Source of the DNA: Vibrio penaeicida
GTDB lineage: Bacteria > Pseudomonadota > Gammaproteobacteria > Enterobacterales > Vibrionaceae
Direction of reading: 5' to 3'
Assembly: GCF_030689305.1 (NCBI RefSeq)
Contig: NZ_JAUYVM010000016.1
Location: forward strand, 81,321-145,320
DNA: 64,000 nt
Shown here in pieces: positions 7,393 to 15,816 of this stretch. The notes beneath the pieces are model-generated. The model ran no database searches. It saw nothing but the letters and a program-made list of their open reading frames with translations, and was not told where the DNA came from. The position numbers and the translations under genes are program-made. The stretch's first letter is position 1, and every line of letters begins with the position of its first letter.

Positions 7393-8274
7393 TTACTTCA
7401 TAAATTGAAATGCAGCACCCAGTAAACAAGCATCGTAATCACCCTTGGCGCTATAAAGGGGAACGTGAAATGGAGGAGGGGATTGTTGAACATATTTTTC
7501 AACGGCAGCGAGATAACCACTCGCGAGCCCAATACCGCCGCCAATAACAATGGCATCCAAATCCAAGCTTGCTTTTAGATTGAGACACAAAGCCGCCACT
7601 GCTTTCGCACTTTTGTTAATGATGGCTTGTGCATGTGGGTTCTGTGGTGCGATTTCGAAGAGTTCAACGTTACTGATGTCTTTGCCCAGCTCTGGCTGAA
7701 TGCTTTTTTTTACTTGGCGCTGAATCGCTTTTCCTGAGGCGATGGCTTCGACACACCCGGTTTGACCACACCCGCAAGGTGCACCATTGATGTCGACCAC
7801 GGTGTGACCGATATGCCCTGCAAAGTTGTTGGCACCTTTATGGAGCTTACCATTCAAGACCAAGCCTCCGCCCACCCCTGTTGAAACGGTAACGTAAGCA
7901 ATATTCTGAATGGGAGTATCCAACTGCAAGTACTCGTACCATGCTGCTGCCTGAGCATCATTTAGCATCGAGACAGGTTTATTGCATAAAGCTTCTAGAG
8001 CGCGATGCAAAGGAAATGGAGCAGGAAAAGATAGGGTATCTGGATTGATTGAGGTTATCCCCGCATGGCTTACCCACCCTGTTGTTGAAATACCTATTTT
8101 CTTTACTTGAGGAAGCCAACCCTGACAGTGCTGAAGAATATGTTGGGCAAACTGTTCTGCGGATTGTGCTTCTGGTGTTGGAATCTGTATCCGTTCAATC
8201 AGGGATGACGTAGAAAGGTCGACCAATCCGAGCGCTATCTTTGTTCCTCCAATATCGATGGCCAGTACTTTCAT
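7393..8274 (-). CDS. nanK: N-acetylmannosamine kinase (ROK family)
   Basis: NanK phosphorylates N-acetylmannosamine at O6 with ATP. The 293-residue ROK protein has the N-terminal phosphate-binding DIGGTKIALGLV, the catalytic Asp in MLNDAQAAAWYE, the second phosphate loop STGVGGGLV and the ROK zinc motif CGCGQTGCVEAIASG near residue 165. It overlaps nanE by four bases (ATGA) and sits 9 bases before nagA, so the three are translationally linked. ROK kinases for glucose or N-acetylglucosamine look alike; the context settles the substrate. Confidence 0.93.
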   Translation of the reverse strand: MKVLAIDIGGTKIALGLVDLSTSSLIERIQIPTPEAQSAEQFAQHILQHCQGWLPQVKKIGISTTGWVSHAGITSINPDTLSFPAPFPLHRALEALCNKPVSMLNDAQAAAWYEYLQLDTPIQNIAYVTVSTGVGGGLVLNGKLHKGANNFAGHIGHTVVDINGAPCGCGQTGCVEAIASGKAIQRQVKKSIQPELGKDISNVELFEIAPQNPHAQAIINKSAKAVAALCLNLKASLDLDAIVIGGGIGLASGYLAAVEKYVQQSPPPFHVPLYSAKGDYDACLLGAAFQFMK

Positions 8275-8993
8275 GATTGTGCTCCTACTGCTTGAGTGGC
8301 GGAATTAAACCAGCCCGTCACTACCTCTAATCGGGTTAAAGCGGATCCCACTGTTACGGCGACTGCACCGTGTTCTATCGCCTTTGCGGCAAGTTCGGGA
8401 GTGTTATAGCGCCCTTCTGCCATCGTAAAGAATCCCGCTTTCGAAAACTGTTTTACGAGTTGCAAATCTGGCTCATTAGGCACTTCGCCTTCTACGTACC
8501 CCGATAAGGTGGTTCCCACGATATCAACATGGTGGTTGTGTGCCCAAAGACCATCCTCAAAGCATGAGCAATCTGCCATGGCAATACAGCCCGCATTTTT
8601 TATGGCTTCGAAGATCTTTTCCCGGCTTTCGGGGCGAGGTCGGTTTGTCGCATCGAATGCAATGACGGTAGCGCCTGCATCTGCTAATGATTCTACGTCT
8701 GACAAAAATGGTGTAATACGCACCTGGCTATCCGTTAAATCTCTTTTCACTATTCCAATTATAGGAATGCTCACAACTTTGGATACGGCTTCAACGTTCT
8801 CTATCCCTTCGATGCGAAGCGCTTTAGCTCCAGCTTGTTGTACAGACAAAGCCATAGTGGAAATAATGTGGGAATTGTCCATTGGGCTTCCCACCACAGG
8901 TTGTATAGAGACGACGGTTTGCCCTTGCAGTAGCGCTCGAATGCGATTGCTTTTTTCAATGTTCTTCACAATGACCTCAATAAAATTTGCCAT
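8271..8993 (-). CDS. nanE: N-acetylmannosamine-6-phosphate 2-epimerase
   Basis: NanE interconverts N-acetylmannosamine 6-phosphate and N-acetylglucosamine 6-phosphate. The TIM-barrel protein shows VVSIQPVVGSPMDN, ALRIEGIENV, IIGIVKRD (catalytic Lys), VIAFDATNRPRP, the catalytic Glu in EGRYNTPELA and the phosphate-binding VTVGSALTR. The ATG at 8993 has little Shine-Dalgarno sequence; a GTG nine codons in (8969) has TGAGG five bases upstream and may be the real start, trimming an otherwise unusual N-terminal extension. First gene of the leftward operon, divergent from siaP. Confidence 0.94.
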   Translation of the reverse strand: MANFIEVIVKNIEKSNRIRALLQGQTVVSIQPVVGSPMDNSHIISTMALSVQQAGAKALRIEGIENVEAVSKVVSIPIIGIVKRDLTDSQVRITPFLSDVESLADAGATVIAFDATNRPRPESREKIFEAIKNAGCIAMADCSCFEDGLWAHNHHVDIVGTTLSGYVEGEVPNEPDLQLVKQFSKAGFFTMAEGRYNTPELAAKAIEHGAVAVTVGSALTRLEVVTGWFNSATQAVGAQS

Positions 8994-9108
8994 GAAATCA
9001 AGTTAAAAGCCGCTATGAAACTGAGAAGCGATACTCAAACGTGACTTGTTGCTTATTCATTCAACTTGGTTAGAAACGAGTAGATTTGATGAAATTTTGC
9101 TCGCTCTC

Positions 9109-9206
9109 ACATTTTGATAAATGACATTTTGAAAATAATCTTCATTGTTATAATAATTCTTGGTGAATATTTTTTTCAACTAAAAAAGAGATTTTTTTCA
9201 AAATGT
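9109..9206. promoter_or_regulatory. Divergent nan control region with three ACATTTTGA elements, candidate NanR sites
   Basis: ACATTTTGA occurs at 9109-9117 and 9124-9132 as direct repeats 15 bases apart, and inverted at 9198-9206 (TCAAAATGT). The second and third copies extend to a 13-base inverted match, GACATTTTGAAAA. The elements flank the predicted promoters of both nan operons. NanR, encoded by the last gene of the rightward operon, is the obvious candidate ligand; this is inference. Confidence 0.5.
9127..9154 (+). promoter_or_regulatory. Predicted promoter of siaPQM-nanA
   Basis: TTTTGA at 9127-9132 and a consensus TATAAT at 9149-9154 with a 16-base spacer, 96 bases before the siaP start. 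The -35 overlaps an ACATTTTGA element, fitting repression by NanR. A leftward promoter for nanE (TTGAAA then TATTAT) may use the same stretch. Confidence 0.5.
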
Positions 9207-9249
9207 CGTGAGCATGAAAATGCAGCGGCACAAACAAAAGGGAAAAGCG

Positions 9250-10215
9250 ATGAAAGCCATCAATAAATTGACATTGGCAATGCTGGCACTTGGATGTGCT
9301 CTATCAGCCCAAGCGGCGACTACATTGAAAATGGGAATGCAGGCATCTGTTGGGTCTGTTGAATACACATCGGCCAAGCTTTTAGCCGATACAGTCGAAG
9401 AAATGAGTAAAGGCGAGTTGAAGATTACGTTGTACCCAAGTGCACAACTTGGCGACGACCGCGCGATGTTACAGCAATTGTCACTCGGTGACTTGGACAT
9501 CACCTATGCAGAATTTGGCCGTATGGGGCTTTGGATACCAAGAGCGGAAGCAGTAACACTCCCGTACGTAGCAAAAGATTATGAGCACCTTCGTCGTATG
9601 TTTGATTCGGAGTTTGGTCAGGGAATTCGACAAGAAATGCTGACGAAGTTCCAATGGCGAGCGCTGGATACATGGTACAACGGCACTCGACAAACAACCT
9701 CTAATCGACCGCTAAAATCGATCAGTGATTTCAAAGGTTTAAAGCTGCGTGTGCCGAATGCCAAACCTAACCTGAATTACGCTAAGTTGTCTGGCGCTTC
9801 CCCAACACCAATGGCGTTTTCCGAAGTGTACCTTGCGTTGCAAACCAACGCAGTAGACGGGCAAGAAAACCCGTTACCAACCATTAAGACGATGAAGTTT
9901 TATGAGGTACAAGAAAATTTAGCCCTCACTAACCATATCGTGAACGACCAAATGGTCATCATTTCTGAAAATACGTGGCAGAAGCTGTCTAGCGATCAGC
10001 AAAAAATCGTTTCGGATGCCGTTGCTAAAGCTGGAGAAGCGCATACCGCTTCCGTGAAAAAGCAAGAGTCTGAATTGGTTTCTTTCTTTGAATCAAAAGG
10101 CGTGAACGTGACTTACCCTGAGCTTTCACCGTTCCGCGAGGCGATGCAACCTTTGTACGCCGAGTTTGAAGAGAAAGTAGGTCAACCTATTGTGAAGCAA
10201 CTTGCTGCGATGTAA
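9250..10215 (+). CDS. siaP: TRAP transporter sialic-acid-binding protein
   Basis: Periplasmic binding protein of a tripartite ATP-independent transporter that captures N-acetylneuraminic acid. The chosen ATG at 9250 gives a clean signal peptide cut after AQA near residue 22 and is preceded by AGGG; a GTG at 9208 would put 14 charged residues before the signal. The mature 300-residue DctP-type protein has LKLRVPNAKP (carboxylate-binding Arg), SGASPTPMAFSEVYLALQ and the DGQENP motif typical of SiaP/DctP. It leads the rightward operon siaP-siaQ-siaM-nanA. A hairpin follows the stop and may raise its level relative to the membrane subunits. Confidence 0.93.
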   Translation: MKAINKLTLAMLALGCALSAQAATTLKMGMQASVGSVEYTSAKLLADTVEEMSKGELKITLYPSAQLGDDRAMLQQLSLGDLDITYAEFGRMGLWIPRAEAVTLPYVAKDYEHLRRMFDSEFGQGIRQEMLTKFQWRALDTWYNGTRQTTSNRPLKSISDFKGLKLRVPNAKPNLNYAKLSGASPTPMAFSEVYLALQTNAVDGQENPLPTIKTMKFYEVQENLALTNHIVNDQMVIISENTWQKLSSDQQKIVSDAVAKAGEAHTASVKKQESELVSFFESKGVNVTYPELSPFREAMQPLYAEFEEKVGQPIVKQLAAM

Positions 10216-10232
10216 GTGTTTTTAGACAGTCT

Positions 10233-10257
10233 GGCTGGCACGTTGTATCTGCCAGCC
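10233..10257 (+). other. Intercistronic hairpin between siaP and siaQ
   Basis: GGCTGGCA and TGCCAGCC form an 8-bp GC-rich stem with a 9-base loop, 17 bases after the siaP stop and just before the siaQ start. With no U run it is unlikely to terminate; such hairpins often protect the 3' end of a binding-protein message. Confidence 0.5.
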
Positions 10258-10269
10258 ATGGAGCCTCAA

Positions 10270-10764
10270 ATGCTACAAAAGATCACAAGAAATATTGAAG
10301 AAATCATCACGGTACCACTGATGCTCGTTTTACTGGTTGTGCTCACTTGGCAAATCGGGACGCGTTGGTTATTGGATGATCCTTCTTTGTGGAGCGAAGA
10401 ACTGGCGAGAGTGCTGTTTATGTACATGGCGCTGATTGGTTGCGCCATCGCCATTAAAAGCAGCACCCACGTTAACATCACGTTCTTTTCAGACAAACTG
10501 CCCGAGAAGGTTCGCTTGATTTTGGTGCTTTCTCTTGAGTTGGCGGTACTCCTTTCCATTTTTGCCATCATCTACCTTGGTTATCAACACGTTCAGCGAA
10601 CGGCGTTTTTTGAATTGATCACGCTGGAGATCTCAAGCAAATGGATGAATTACAGCTTGCCCCTAGGGGGACTGTTTATGGTCGTTCGCCAACTGCAAAA
10701 GATGGTCTGTCTAGTGGCGGATTTTCGCCACACTCACCGTTCAGCAAGCACTGAAAGCATATAA
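10270..10764 (+). CDS. siaQ: TRAP transporter small membrane subunit
   Basis: DctQ-type small subunit of the sialic acid TRAP transporter. The protein has four predicted membrane segments and the family motif WSEELARVLFMYMALIGCAIA. The ATG at 10270 is preceded by GGAG six bases upstream and gives 164 residues; reading from 10216 or 10258 would place the intercistronic hairpin within the gene. Some vibrios and Haemophilus use a fused SiaQM; here the subunits are separate, with siaM 9 bases downstream. Confidence 0.9.
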   Translation: MLQKITRNIEEIITVPLMLVLLVVLTWQIGTRWLLDDPSLWSEELARVLFMYMALIGCAIAIKSSTHVNITFFSDKLPEKVRLILVLSLELAVLLSIFAIIYLGYQHVQRTAFFELITLEISSKWMNYSLPLGGLFMVVRQLQKMVCLVADFRHTHRSASTESI

Positions 10765-10773
10765 GGAGATAGC

Positions 10774-12057
10774 ATGGCAACTTCAATTTTTGGCTGGTTA
10801 GCGCTGTTATTTGCAGGGATGCCAGTGGGTTTTTCACTCATTTTTGTTGCTTTGGTTTTTCTGGTTGTCACCAGTAGCCCAGGTATCAATTTTGCGGCGC
10901 AGCAAATGCTGGGTGGCATTAATAATTTCACACTTTTAGCGGTGCCTTTTTTTGTTCTAACAGGGCATTTAATGAACAGCGCAGGCATTACCGAACGCAT
11001 TTTTAACTTTGCAAAATCCATGGTCGGGCACGTAACGGGTAGTCTTGGGCATGTGAATATTATGGCGAGCTTGTTGTTCTCAGGCATGTCGGGTTCTGCG
11101 CTTGCTGATGCCGGAGGGCTTGGTCAGCTCGAGATAAAGTCAATGCGAGACGCCAAGTATGATGATGACTTTGCTGGTGGGTTAACGGCGGCTTCGTGCA
11201 TTATTGGTCCTTTAGTTCCTCCTTCTATCCCATTAGTGATTTACGGTGTCGTCTCTAACACGTCAATTGGTGCGCTGTTTTTGGCTGGTGCCATTCCAGG
11301 CCTTCTTTGCTGTATCGCGCTGATGGTGATGAGCTACTTCATCTGTAAAAAGCGTGGTTACATGACGTTACCCAAAGCCTCGCGCAAAGCTCAGCTCACC
11401 TCATTCAAAGAGGCATTTTTGTCTTTGCTGACGCCAGTGATCATCATTGGGGGCATTTTTTCCGGTAAGTTCACGCCAACAGAAGCGGCTGTTGTTTCGT
11501 CGTTATACGCTCTGTTTTTAGGTACGGTTGTGTACAAGCAGCTCACCATTAGTGGGTTTATTGATGTACTAAAAGACACCATAAACACAACGGCGGTGGT
11601 TGCTTTGATGGTCATGGGGGTAACGGTATTTGGTTGGATTGTGGCGCGGGAGCAATTGCCTCAAATGCTGGCTGAATACTTCCTTACCATCAGCGAAAAT
11701 CCTTTGGTTCTGCTGCTTCTGATTAATCTGCTTCTGCTTTTCCTCGGTACGTTTATTGAATCGTTAGCCCTTCTTCTGCTACTGGTTCCGTTTTTGGTAC
11801 CTGTGGCCAGTGCGGTAGGAATTGATCCCGTTCATTTTGGCGTAATGGCGATCCTCAATTTGATGATCGGGATATTAACGCCACCAATGGGAATGGCGCT
11901 TTATGTTGTATCTCGAGTGGGAGATATCCCATTCCACACCTTAACCCGAGGGGTTATTCCCTTGCTGGTACCGCTCTTTATTGTGCTGATTCTCGTGGCG
12001 GTCTTTCCTCAAATCACTCTGTTCCTTCCAGAACTGTTTCTCAACTACGGACAATAA
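10774..12057 (+). CDS. siaM: TRAP transporter large membrane subunit
   Basis: DctM-type subunit that forms the sodium-coupled transport channel for sialic acid. The 427-residue protein is almost entirely hydrophobic with about 12 membrane segments and carries the family signatures FSGMSGSALADAGGLG near residue 108, IIGPLVPPSIPLVIYG, FTPTEAAVVSSLYAL and NLMIGILTPPMGMALYV near the C-terminus. AAGGAG stands before the ATG. It is followed 16 bases on by nanA. Confidence 0.93.
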   Translation: MATSIFGWLALLFAGMPVGFSLIFVALVFLVVTSSPGINFAAQQMLGGINNFTLLAVPFFVLTGHLMNSAGITERIFNFAKSMVGHVTGSLGHVNIMASLLFSGMSGSALADAGGLGQLEIKSMRDAKYDDDFAGGLTAASCIIGPLVPPSIPLVIYGVVSNTSIGALFLAGAIPGLLCCIALMVMSYFICKKRGYMTLPKASRKAQLTSFKEAFLSLLTPVIIIGGIFSGKFTPTEAAVVSSLYALFLGTVVYKQLTISGFIDVLKDTINTTAVVALMVMGVTVFGWIVAREQLPQMLAEYFLTISENPLVLLLLINLLLLFLGTFIESLALLLLLVPFLVPVASAVGIDPVHFGVMAILNLMIGILTPPMGMALYVVSRVGDIPFHTLTRGVIPLLVPLFIVLILVAVFPQITLFLPELFLNYGQ

Positions 12058-12073
12058 TTAGGACACATTCAAA

Positions 12074-12973
12074 ATGAAAAAATTAACAGGGTTGATTGCT
12101 GCACCCCATACACCTTTCGACCTAAACAATCAGGTGAACCTAGAGGTTATCGATCAAATTGCTGAACTGCTTATAGAGCAAGGTGTGTCAGGGGCATATA
12201 TCTGCGGCACAACAGGAGAAGGGGTTCATTGTTCAGTAGAAGAACGCAAGCTAATTGCTGAGCGCTGGGTTGAGGCTTGCCGCGGCAAATTGGACATTAT
12301 TGTCCATACAGGTGCGCTGAGCATCGTCGATACACTTGATCTAACTCGTCATGCCGACACGTTAGATGTGCTCGCCACTTCTGCGATTGGTCCGTGTTTT
12401 TTCAAGCCAGCCAACGTTGATGAGTTGGTTGACTACTGCGCTCAAGTGGCGAGCGCTTCACCATCAAAAGGGTTTTATTATTACCATTCGGGAATGTCCG
12501 GTGTGAATGTCGACTTAGAGCAGTTTCTCATTGAAGGGAATAAGCGAATCCCCAATCTATCCGGTGCAAAATTCAATCATTCCGATCTCTATGACTACCA
12601 GAGATGCATTCGGGTTGCGGATGGGAAGTTTGATGTGCCTTTTTGCATCGATGAATTTTTACCGGCGGGGTTGGCAGTCGGTGCGGTGGGAGCGGTCGGC
12701 AGCACCTACAACTATGCGGCGCCGTTATACCTGAAGATCATTGAATCCTTCCACAAAGGCGATCATCAAGAGGTGGCTCGGTTAATGGATGCTGTGATTG
12801 CGGTTATTCGTGTTCTGGTGGAATACGGGGGCGTAGCGGCAGGAAAAGTTGCCATGCAACTGCACGGGATTGATGTTGGGAACCCGCGCTCGCCGATCAG
12901 AGCGCTAACGGAAGCACAGAAGCAGGATGTGCTATTCAAGCTACGCCATGCTGGCTTTTTGGATGCGGTATGA
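12074..12973 (+). CDS. nanA: N-acetylneuraminate lyase
   Basis: Class I aldolase that splits N-acetylneuraminate to N-acetylmannosamine and pyruvate. The 299-residue TIM-barrel protein has the carboxylate-binding CGTTGEG near residue 46, the catalytic Tyr in FYYYHSGMSG, the Schiff-base Lys in SGAKFNHSDLYDY and DEFLPAGLAVGAVGAVGSTYNY. These sequences resemble the animal NPL branch more than the E. coli NanA branch, as I recall for other Vibrio NanA proteins. It follows siaM and overlaps the next gene by four bases (ATGA). Confidence 0.93.
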   Translation: MKKLTGLIAAPHTPFDLNNQVNLEVIDQIAELLIEQGVSGAYICGTTGEGVHCSVEERKLIAERWVEACRGKLDIIVHTGALSIVDTLDLTRHADTLDVLATSAIGPCFFKPANVDELVDYCAQVASASPSKGFYYYHSGMSGVNVDLEQFLIEGNKRIPNLSGAKFNHSDLYDYQRCIRVADGKFDVPFCIDEFLPAGLAVGAVGAVGSTYNYAAPLYLKIIESFHKGDHQEVARLMDAVIAVIRVLVEYGGVAAGKVAMQLHGIDVGNPRSPIRALTEAQKQDVLFKLRHAGFLDAV

Positions 12974-13869
12974 ATGACGGCGAACAGATGACGAAGGACA
13001 AACGTATGGAAGGCATCTTTATTCCACTCATGACACCCTTTAGCCCAATAGGGGAATTGGAATACGACAAGCTTGAAGGCATGGTTGAGCATCATATCTC
13101 GCAGGGGGTACACGGTTTTTACATTGGTGGCAGTTCTTCTGAGTGTTTTATGATGAGTATTTTAGAACGACAAAGAGTGTTGAAAACGGTAGCACATATT
13201 GTCAATAATCGAGTGCCGTTGATTGCTCATGTTGGGGCGATTGCGTTAATCGATGTACGTTTACTGATCGATACCGCGCAAAATGAAGGGTATCAAGTGA
13301 TCTCAGCAACGCCGCCTTTTTATTACGGCTTCACCCCCCAAGAAGTGACCTATTACTATCAATCTATTCTCGATTACACAGATGTCCCGTTATTGCTGTA
13401 CAACATCCCGGGAACCACTGGGGTAACATTTACCCATCAGACGCTTTTGAATCTATCGGCAATGGATAACGTGATTGGCATAAAGCACACCACGCACGAT
13501 ATGTTTTTCATCGAAAGGCTAAGGCAACTTCAGCCGAATAGCCTCATCTTTCATGGTGAAGATTCTATGTTGGTTAATGGTCTACAAATGGGGGCTAGTG
13601 GTGGCATAGGAACGACGTATAATTTGATGGTCGCGAAGTATGTGGCGATTTTTGAAGCGATGAAGCAAGGAGACACGGAAAAAGCCATGGATTTACAGCA
13701 TCAAGTTAATCGGGTTACTGAAGTGCTGTTAGAGGCTGGGTTATATCAGAGTGTCAAGTTTGCTATGGGAGAGTTGGGAATCGACTATGGTCAGTGTCGA
13801 GAACCATTTTTACCTCTATCCAAAGCGCGTAAAACGCGAGTTATGGAATGTTTGGCGCGTTCGTATTGA
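12970..13869 (+). CDS. Second dihydrodipicolinate synthase/N-acetylneuraminate lyase family aldolase, divergent
   Basis: A 299-residue class I aldolase from a different branch of the family than the nanA product beside it, nearer the E. coli/Haemophilus NanA type. The Schiff-base Lys (IGIKHTTHDM) and catalytic Tyr (LLLYNIPGTTGV) are present. The substrate-binding motifs differ from NanA: GSSSECF replaces GSTGExF, GEDSML replaces GYDEIF and GIGTTYN replaces GIGSTYN. The enzyme is therefore probably active on a pyruvate-derived 2-keto acid, but perhaps not on plain Neu5Ac. It is coupled to nanA by a four-base overlap; an ATG at 13006 with AAGGA upstream is an alternative start giving 287 residues. 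Function beyond aldolase is inferred. Confidence 0.85.
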   Translation: MNDGEQMTKDKRMEGIFIPLMTPFSPIGELEYDKLEGMVEHHISQGVHGFYIGGSSSECFMMSILERQRVLKTVAHIVNNRVPLIAHVGAIALIDVRLLIDTAQNEGYQVISATPPFYYGFTPQEVTYYYQSILDYTDVPLLLYNIPGTTGVTFTHQTLLNLSAMDNVIGIKHTTHDMFFIERLRQLQPNSLIFHGEDSMLVNGLQMGASGGIGTTYNLMVAKYVAIFEAMKQGDTEKAMDLQHQVNRVTEVLLEAGLYQSVKFAMGELGIDYGQCREPFLPLSKARKTRVMECLARSY

Positions 13870-13960
13870 GGTTGTTCGAGTATAGACCTGCTATTACTGT
13901 ATTTGACGAGATGAGTCTGATACCTTTATCCACGCCGTTACCAACGAAAAAGAGAGTATT

Positions 13961-14794
13961 GTGAGCCTACCCAAAAATTTACTCGTTCGTCTTCGAGCGA
14001 ACACTGAACCATTGAGTAAGAAACTACGTTTAGTAGCCGATTATGTTTTGGATAATGCTCATGATGTCCAGTTTCAAACCATCACAGATTTAGCGCGTAA
14101 TTCTCAAACCAGTGAAGCGACAGTGGTGAGGTTATGTCGTGATATGGGTTACAAAGGCTATTCAGACTTTAGGATGGCGTTGGCGGTCGATCTTAGCCAA
14201 AACCCGCGAGAAAAACAGGTTGAGATGGAAGGCGATATTTGCCATATCTCAGCCCAAAGCGCAGTGGCAAGCTTGCAAGATACCGCCCAAATTATTGACC
14301 GAAAAGCGCTAAAAAGAGTGTGTAATCTGGTTCATGAATCCCAATACATCAGTTGCGTTGGGGTTGGAGCATCAAGCATTGTGGGGCGCTATTTGGCGTT
14401 CAGATTATTGCGAATTGGCAAGAAAGTCACCATGTTTGAAGATACACATTTAGCGGCAATGAACGCTGTTCGAAGTACTCAAGGCGATCTCTGGTTTGCG
14501 ATTTCGAGTTCGGGATCAACCAAAGAAGTTGTCCATGCGGTTAGGCAAGCACATCAACGTGATACGCCCGTTATTTCTCTTACCAACATTACGCATAGTG
14601 CGCTGTCATCTATATCGACAGAATCGCTTATTGCAGCAAGACCAGAAGGGCCGCTAACGGGTGGAGCCTTTGCTTCTAAAGTAGGGGCGTTATTGTTGGT
14701 TGATGTTTTGGTTAACACCTTGCTGGAACAATACCCAGAATACGCGGAATCGGTTGTTGATACAGCCGAGGTGGTGATGCCTCTGATGATCTGA
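13961..14794 (+). CDS. nanR: RpiR-family transcriptional regulator of sialic acid genes
   Basis: A 277-residue RpiR-type regulator. Residues 1-77 are the helix-turn-helix domain (TITDLARNSQTSEATVVRLCRDMGYKGYSDFR) and residues 120-260 are a SIS sugar-phosphate-binding domain (VGVGASSIVGRYLAFRLLRIG, ISSSGSTKEVV). In Vibrio vulnificus the homologous NanR represses the nan genes and is released by N-acetylmannosamine 6-phosphate; that is family knowledge. The GTG start at 13961 has GAGAG upstream. It lies 91 bases after the second aldolase gene, so it may be in the operon or have its own promoter. Confidence 0.9.
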   Translation: MSLPKNLLVRLRANTEPLSKKLRLVADYVLDNAHDVQFQTITDLARNSQTSEATVVRLCRDMGYKGYSDFRMALAVDLSQNPREKQVEMEGDICHISAQSAVASLQDTAQIIDRKALKRVCNLVHESQYISCVGVGASSIVGRYLAFRLLRIGKKVTMFEDTHLAAMNAVRSTQGDLWFAISSSGSTKEVVHAVRQAHQRDTPVISLTNITHSALSSISTESLIAARPEGPLTGGAFASKVGALLLVDVLVNTLLEQYPEYAESVVDTAEVVMPLMI

Positions 14795-14870
14795 TTCTCT
14801 TATAGTCCGGTTCACTTATGGTCCGATAGTATCTAAGGTTAAGAACTGGATGTTCTGAAAATCAGGAAAT

Positions 14871-14899
14871 AAAAAAGGCTAACCGAAGTTAGCCTTTTT
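14871..14899. terminator. Bidirectional terminator between nanR and metQ
   Basis: AAAAAGGCTAAC, CGAA loop, GTTAGCCTTTTT: a 12-bp stem with A run on one side and T run on the other, between convergent genes. Confidence 0.9.
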
Positions 14900-14941
14900 A
14901 ATGAACGAGATAAATCTAAAGAAATGTGTGAAACGGTATAA

Positions 14942-15751
14942 TTACCAGCCTTTCACTACACCACCTTTGAAGATGTCCATTGCCGCGTTGTAAACTTCGT
15001 CTGTTTGGTATGCTTTAACAAAGTTTTGTACGTTTTCTGCAGCTAGGTTTTCTTCGCGTGCAACAATCAGGTTTACGTATGGAGAGTCTTTGTCTTCAAC
15101 GAATACACCGTCTTTTTCAGGCGTTAGGTCGATGCTGCTTGCGTAAGTTGTGTTGATGATAGACAGCGCTACGTCGTCCAAAGAGCGTGGAAGTTGAGCG
15201 GCATCCAGTTCAACGATAGTGATGTTTTTCGGGTTAGCAACGATATCGCGTACAGTTGCTAGTAGACCAACACCCTCACGTAGAGTAAGAAGACCTTGTT
15301 GCTCTAGAAGAAGTAGAGAGCGACCAAGGTTTGTTGGGTCATTAGGAACAGCAATACGAGCGCCTTCTTGAATCTGATCAACCGACGTCACTTGCTTAGA
15401 GTAACCTGCGATAGGGTAAACAAACGTGTTACCAGCGATAGTCAGTTTGTAACCACGATCCGTTACTTGCTGATCAAGATATGGCTTGTGCTGGAATGCG
15501 TTAATGTCGATAGATTGGTCATCGAGTGCTGCGTTTGGTGTTACGTAATCGGTAAACGTCACTAACTCTACATCTAGGTTGTATTTCTCTTTCGCTACTT
15601 TTGCAGCCACTTCAGCAACTTGTGCTTCTGCACCTGCCATTACGCCAACTTTGATTTTGCTTGTGTCGACTTCTTTCTCGCCACAGCCAGTCAGTACTAA
15701 TGCAGACGCTGCTGCTGCGATTGCCAAAAGGCTTTTAAGGTTATATTTCAT
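14942..15751 (-). CDS. metQ: Methionine ABC transporter substrate-binding lipoprotein
   Basis: Periplasm-facing lipoprotein that binds methionine for the MetNI importer. The 269-residue protein has a lipoprotein signal peptide with lipobox LTGC (Cys near 23), then the NlpA-family body: KVGVMAGAEAQV, FTDYVTPNAALDDQSIDINAFQHKPYLD, PIAGYSKQV, IAVPNDPTNLGRSL and the C-terminal NAAMDIFKGGVVKGW. Third gene of the leftward metNIQ operon, 65 bases after metI. The longer gap could let metQ be expressed at a different level. Confidence 0.95.
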   Translation of the reverse strand: MKYNLKSLLAIAAAASALVLTGCGEKEVDTSKIKVGVMAGAEAQVAEVAAKVAKEKYNLDVELVTFTDYVTPNAALDDQSIDINAFQHKPYLDQQVTDRGYKLTIAGNTFVYPIAGYSKQVTSVDQIQEGARIAVPNDPTNLGRSLLLLEQQGLLTLREGVGLLATVRDIVANPKNITIVELDAAQLPRSLDDVALSIINTTYASSIDLTPEKDGVFVEDKDSPYVNLIVAREENLAAENVQNFVKAYQTDEVYNAAMDIFKGGVVKGW

Positions 15752-15816
15752 TGTATTCTCCTTAATTCTAAATCCAAAAATTCTTTATTTATTAACTATT
15801 AACGTTAAAACTTGAG

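Noticed and set aside
8509..9006. 165-codon rightward ORF opposite nanE
   Set aside because: Shadow of nanE; no start signal and runs into the nan control region.
9208..9249. Upstream GTG start for siaP
   Set aside because: It would add 14 charged residues before a normal signal peptide and overlap the inverted ACATTTTGA element.
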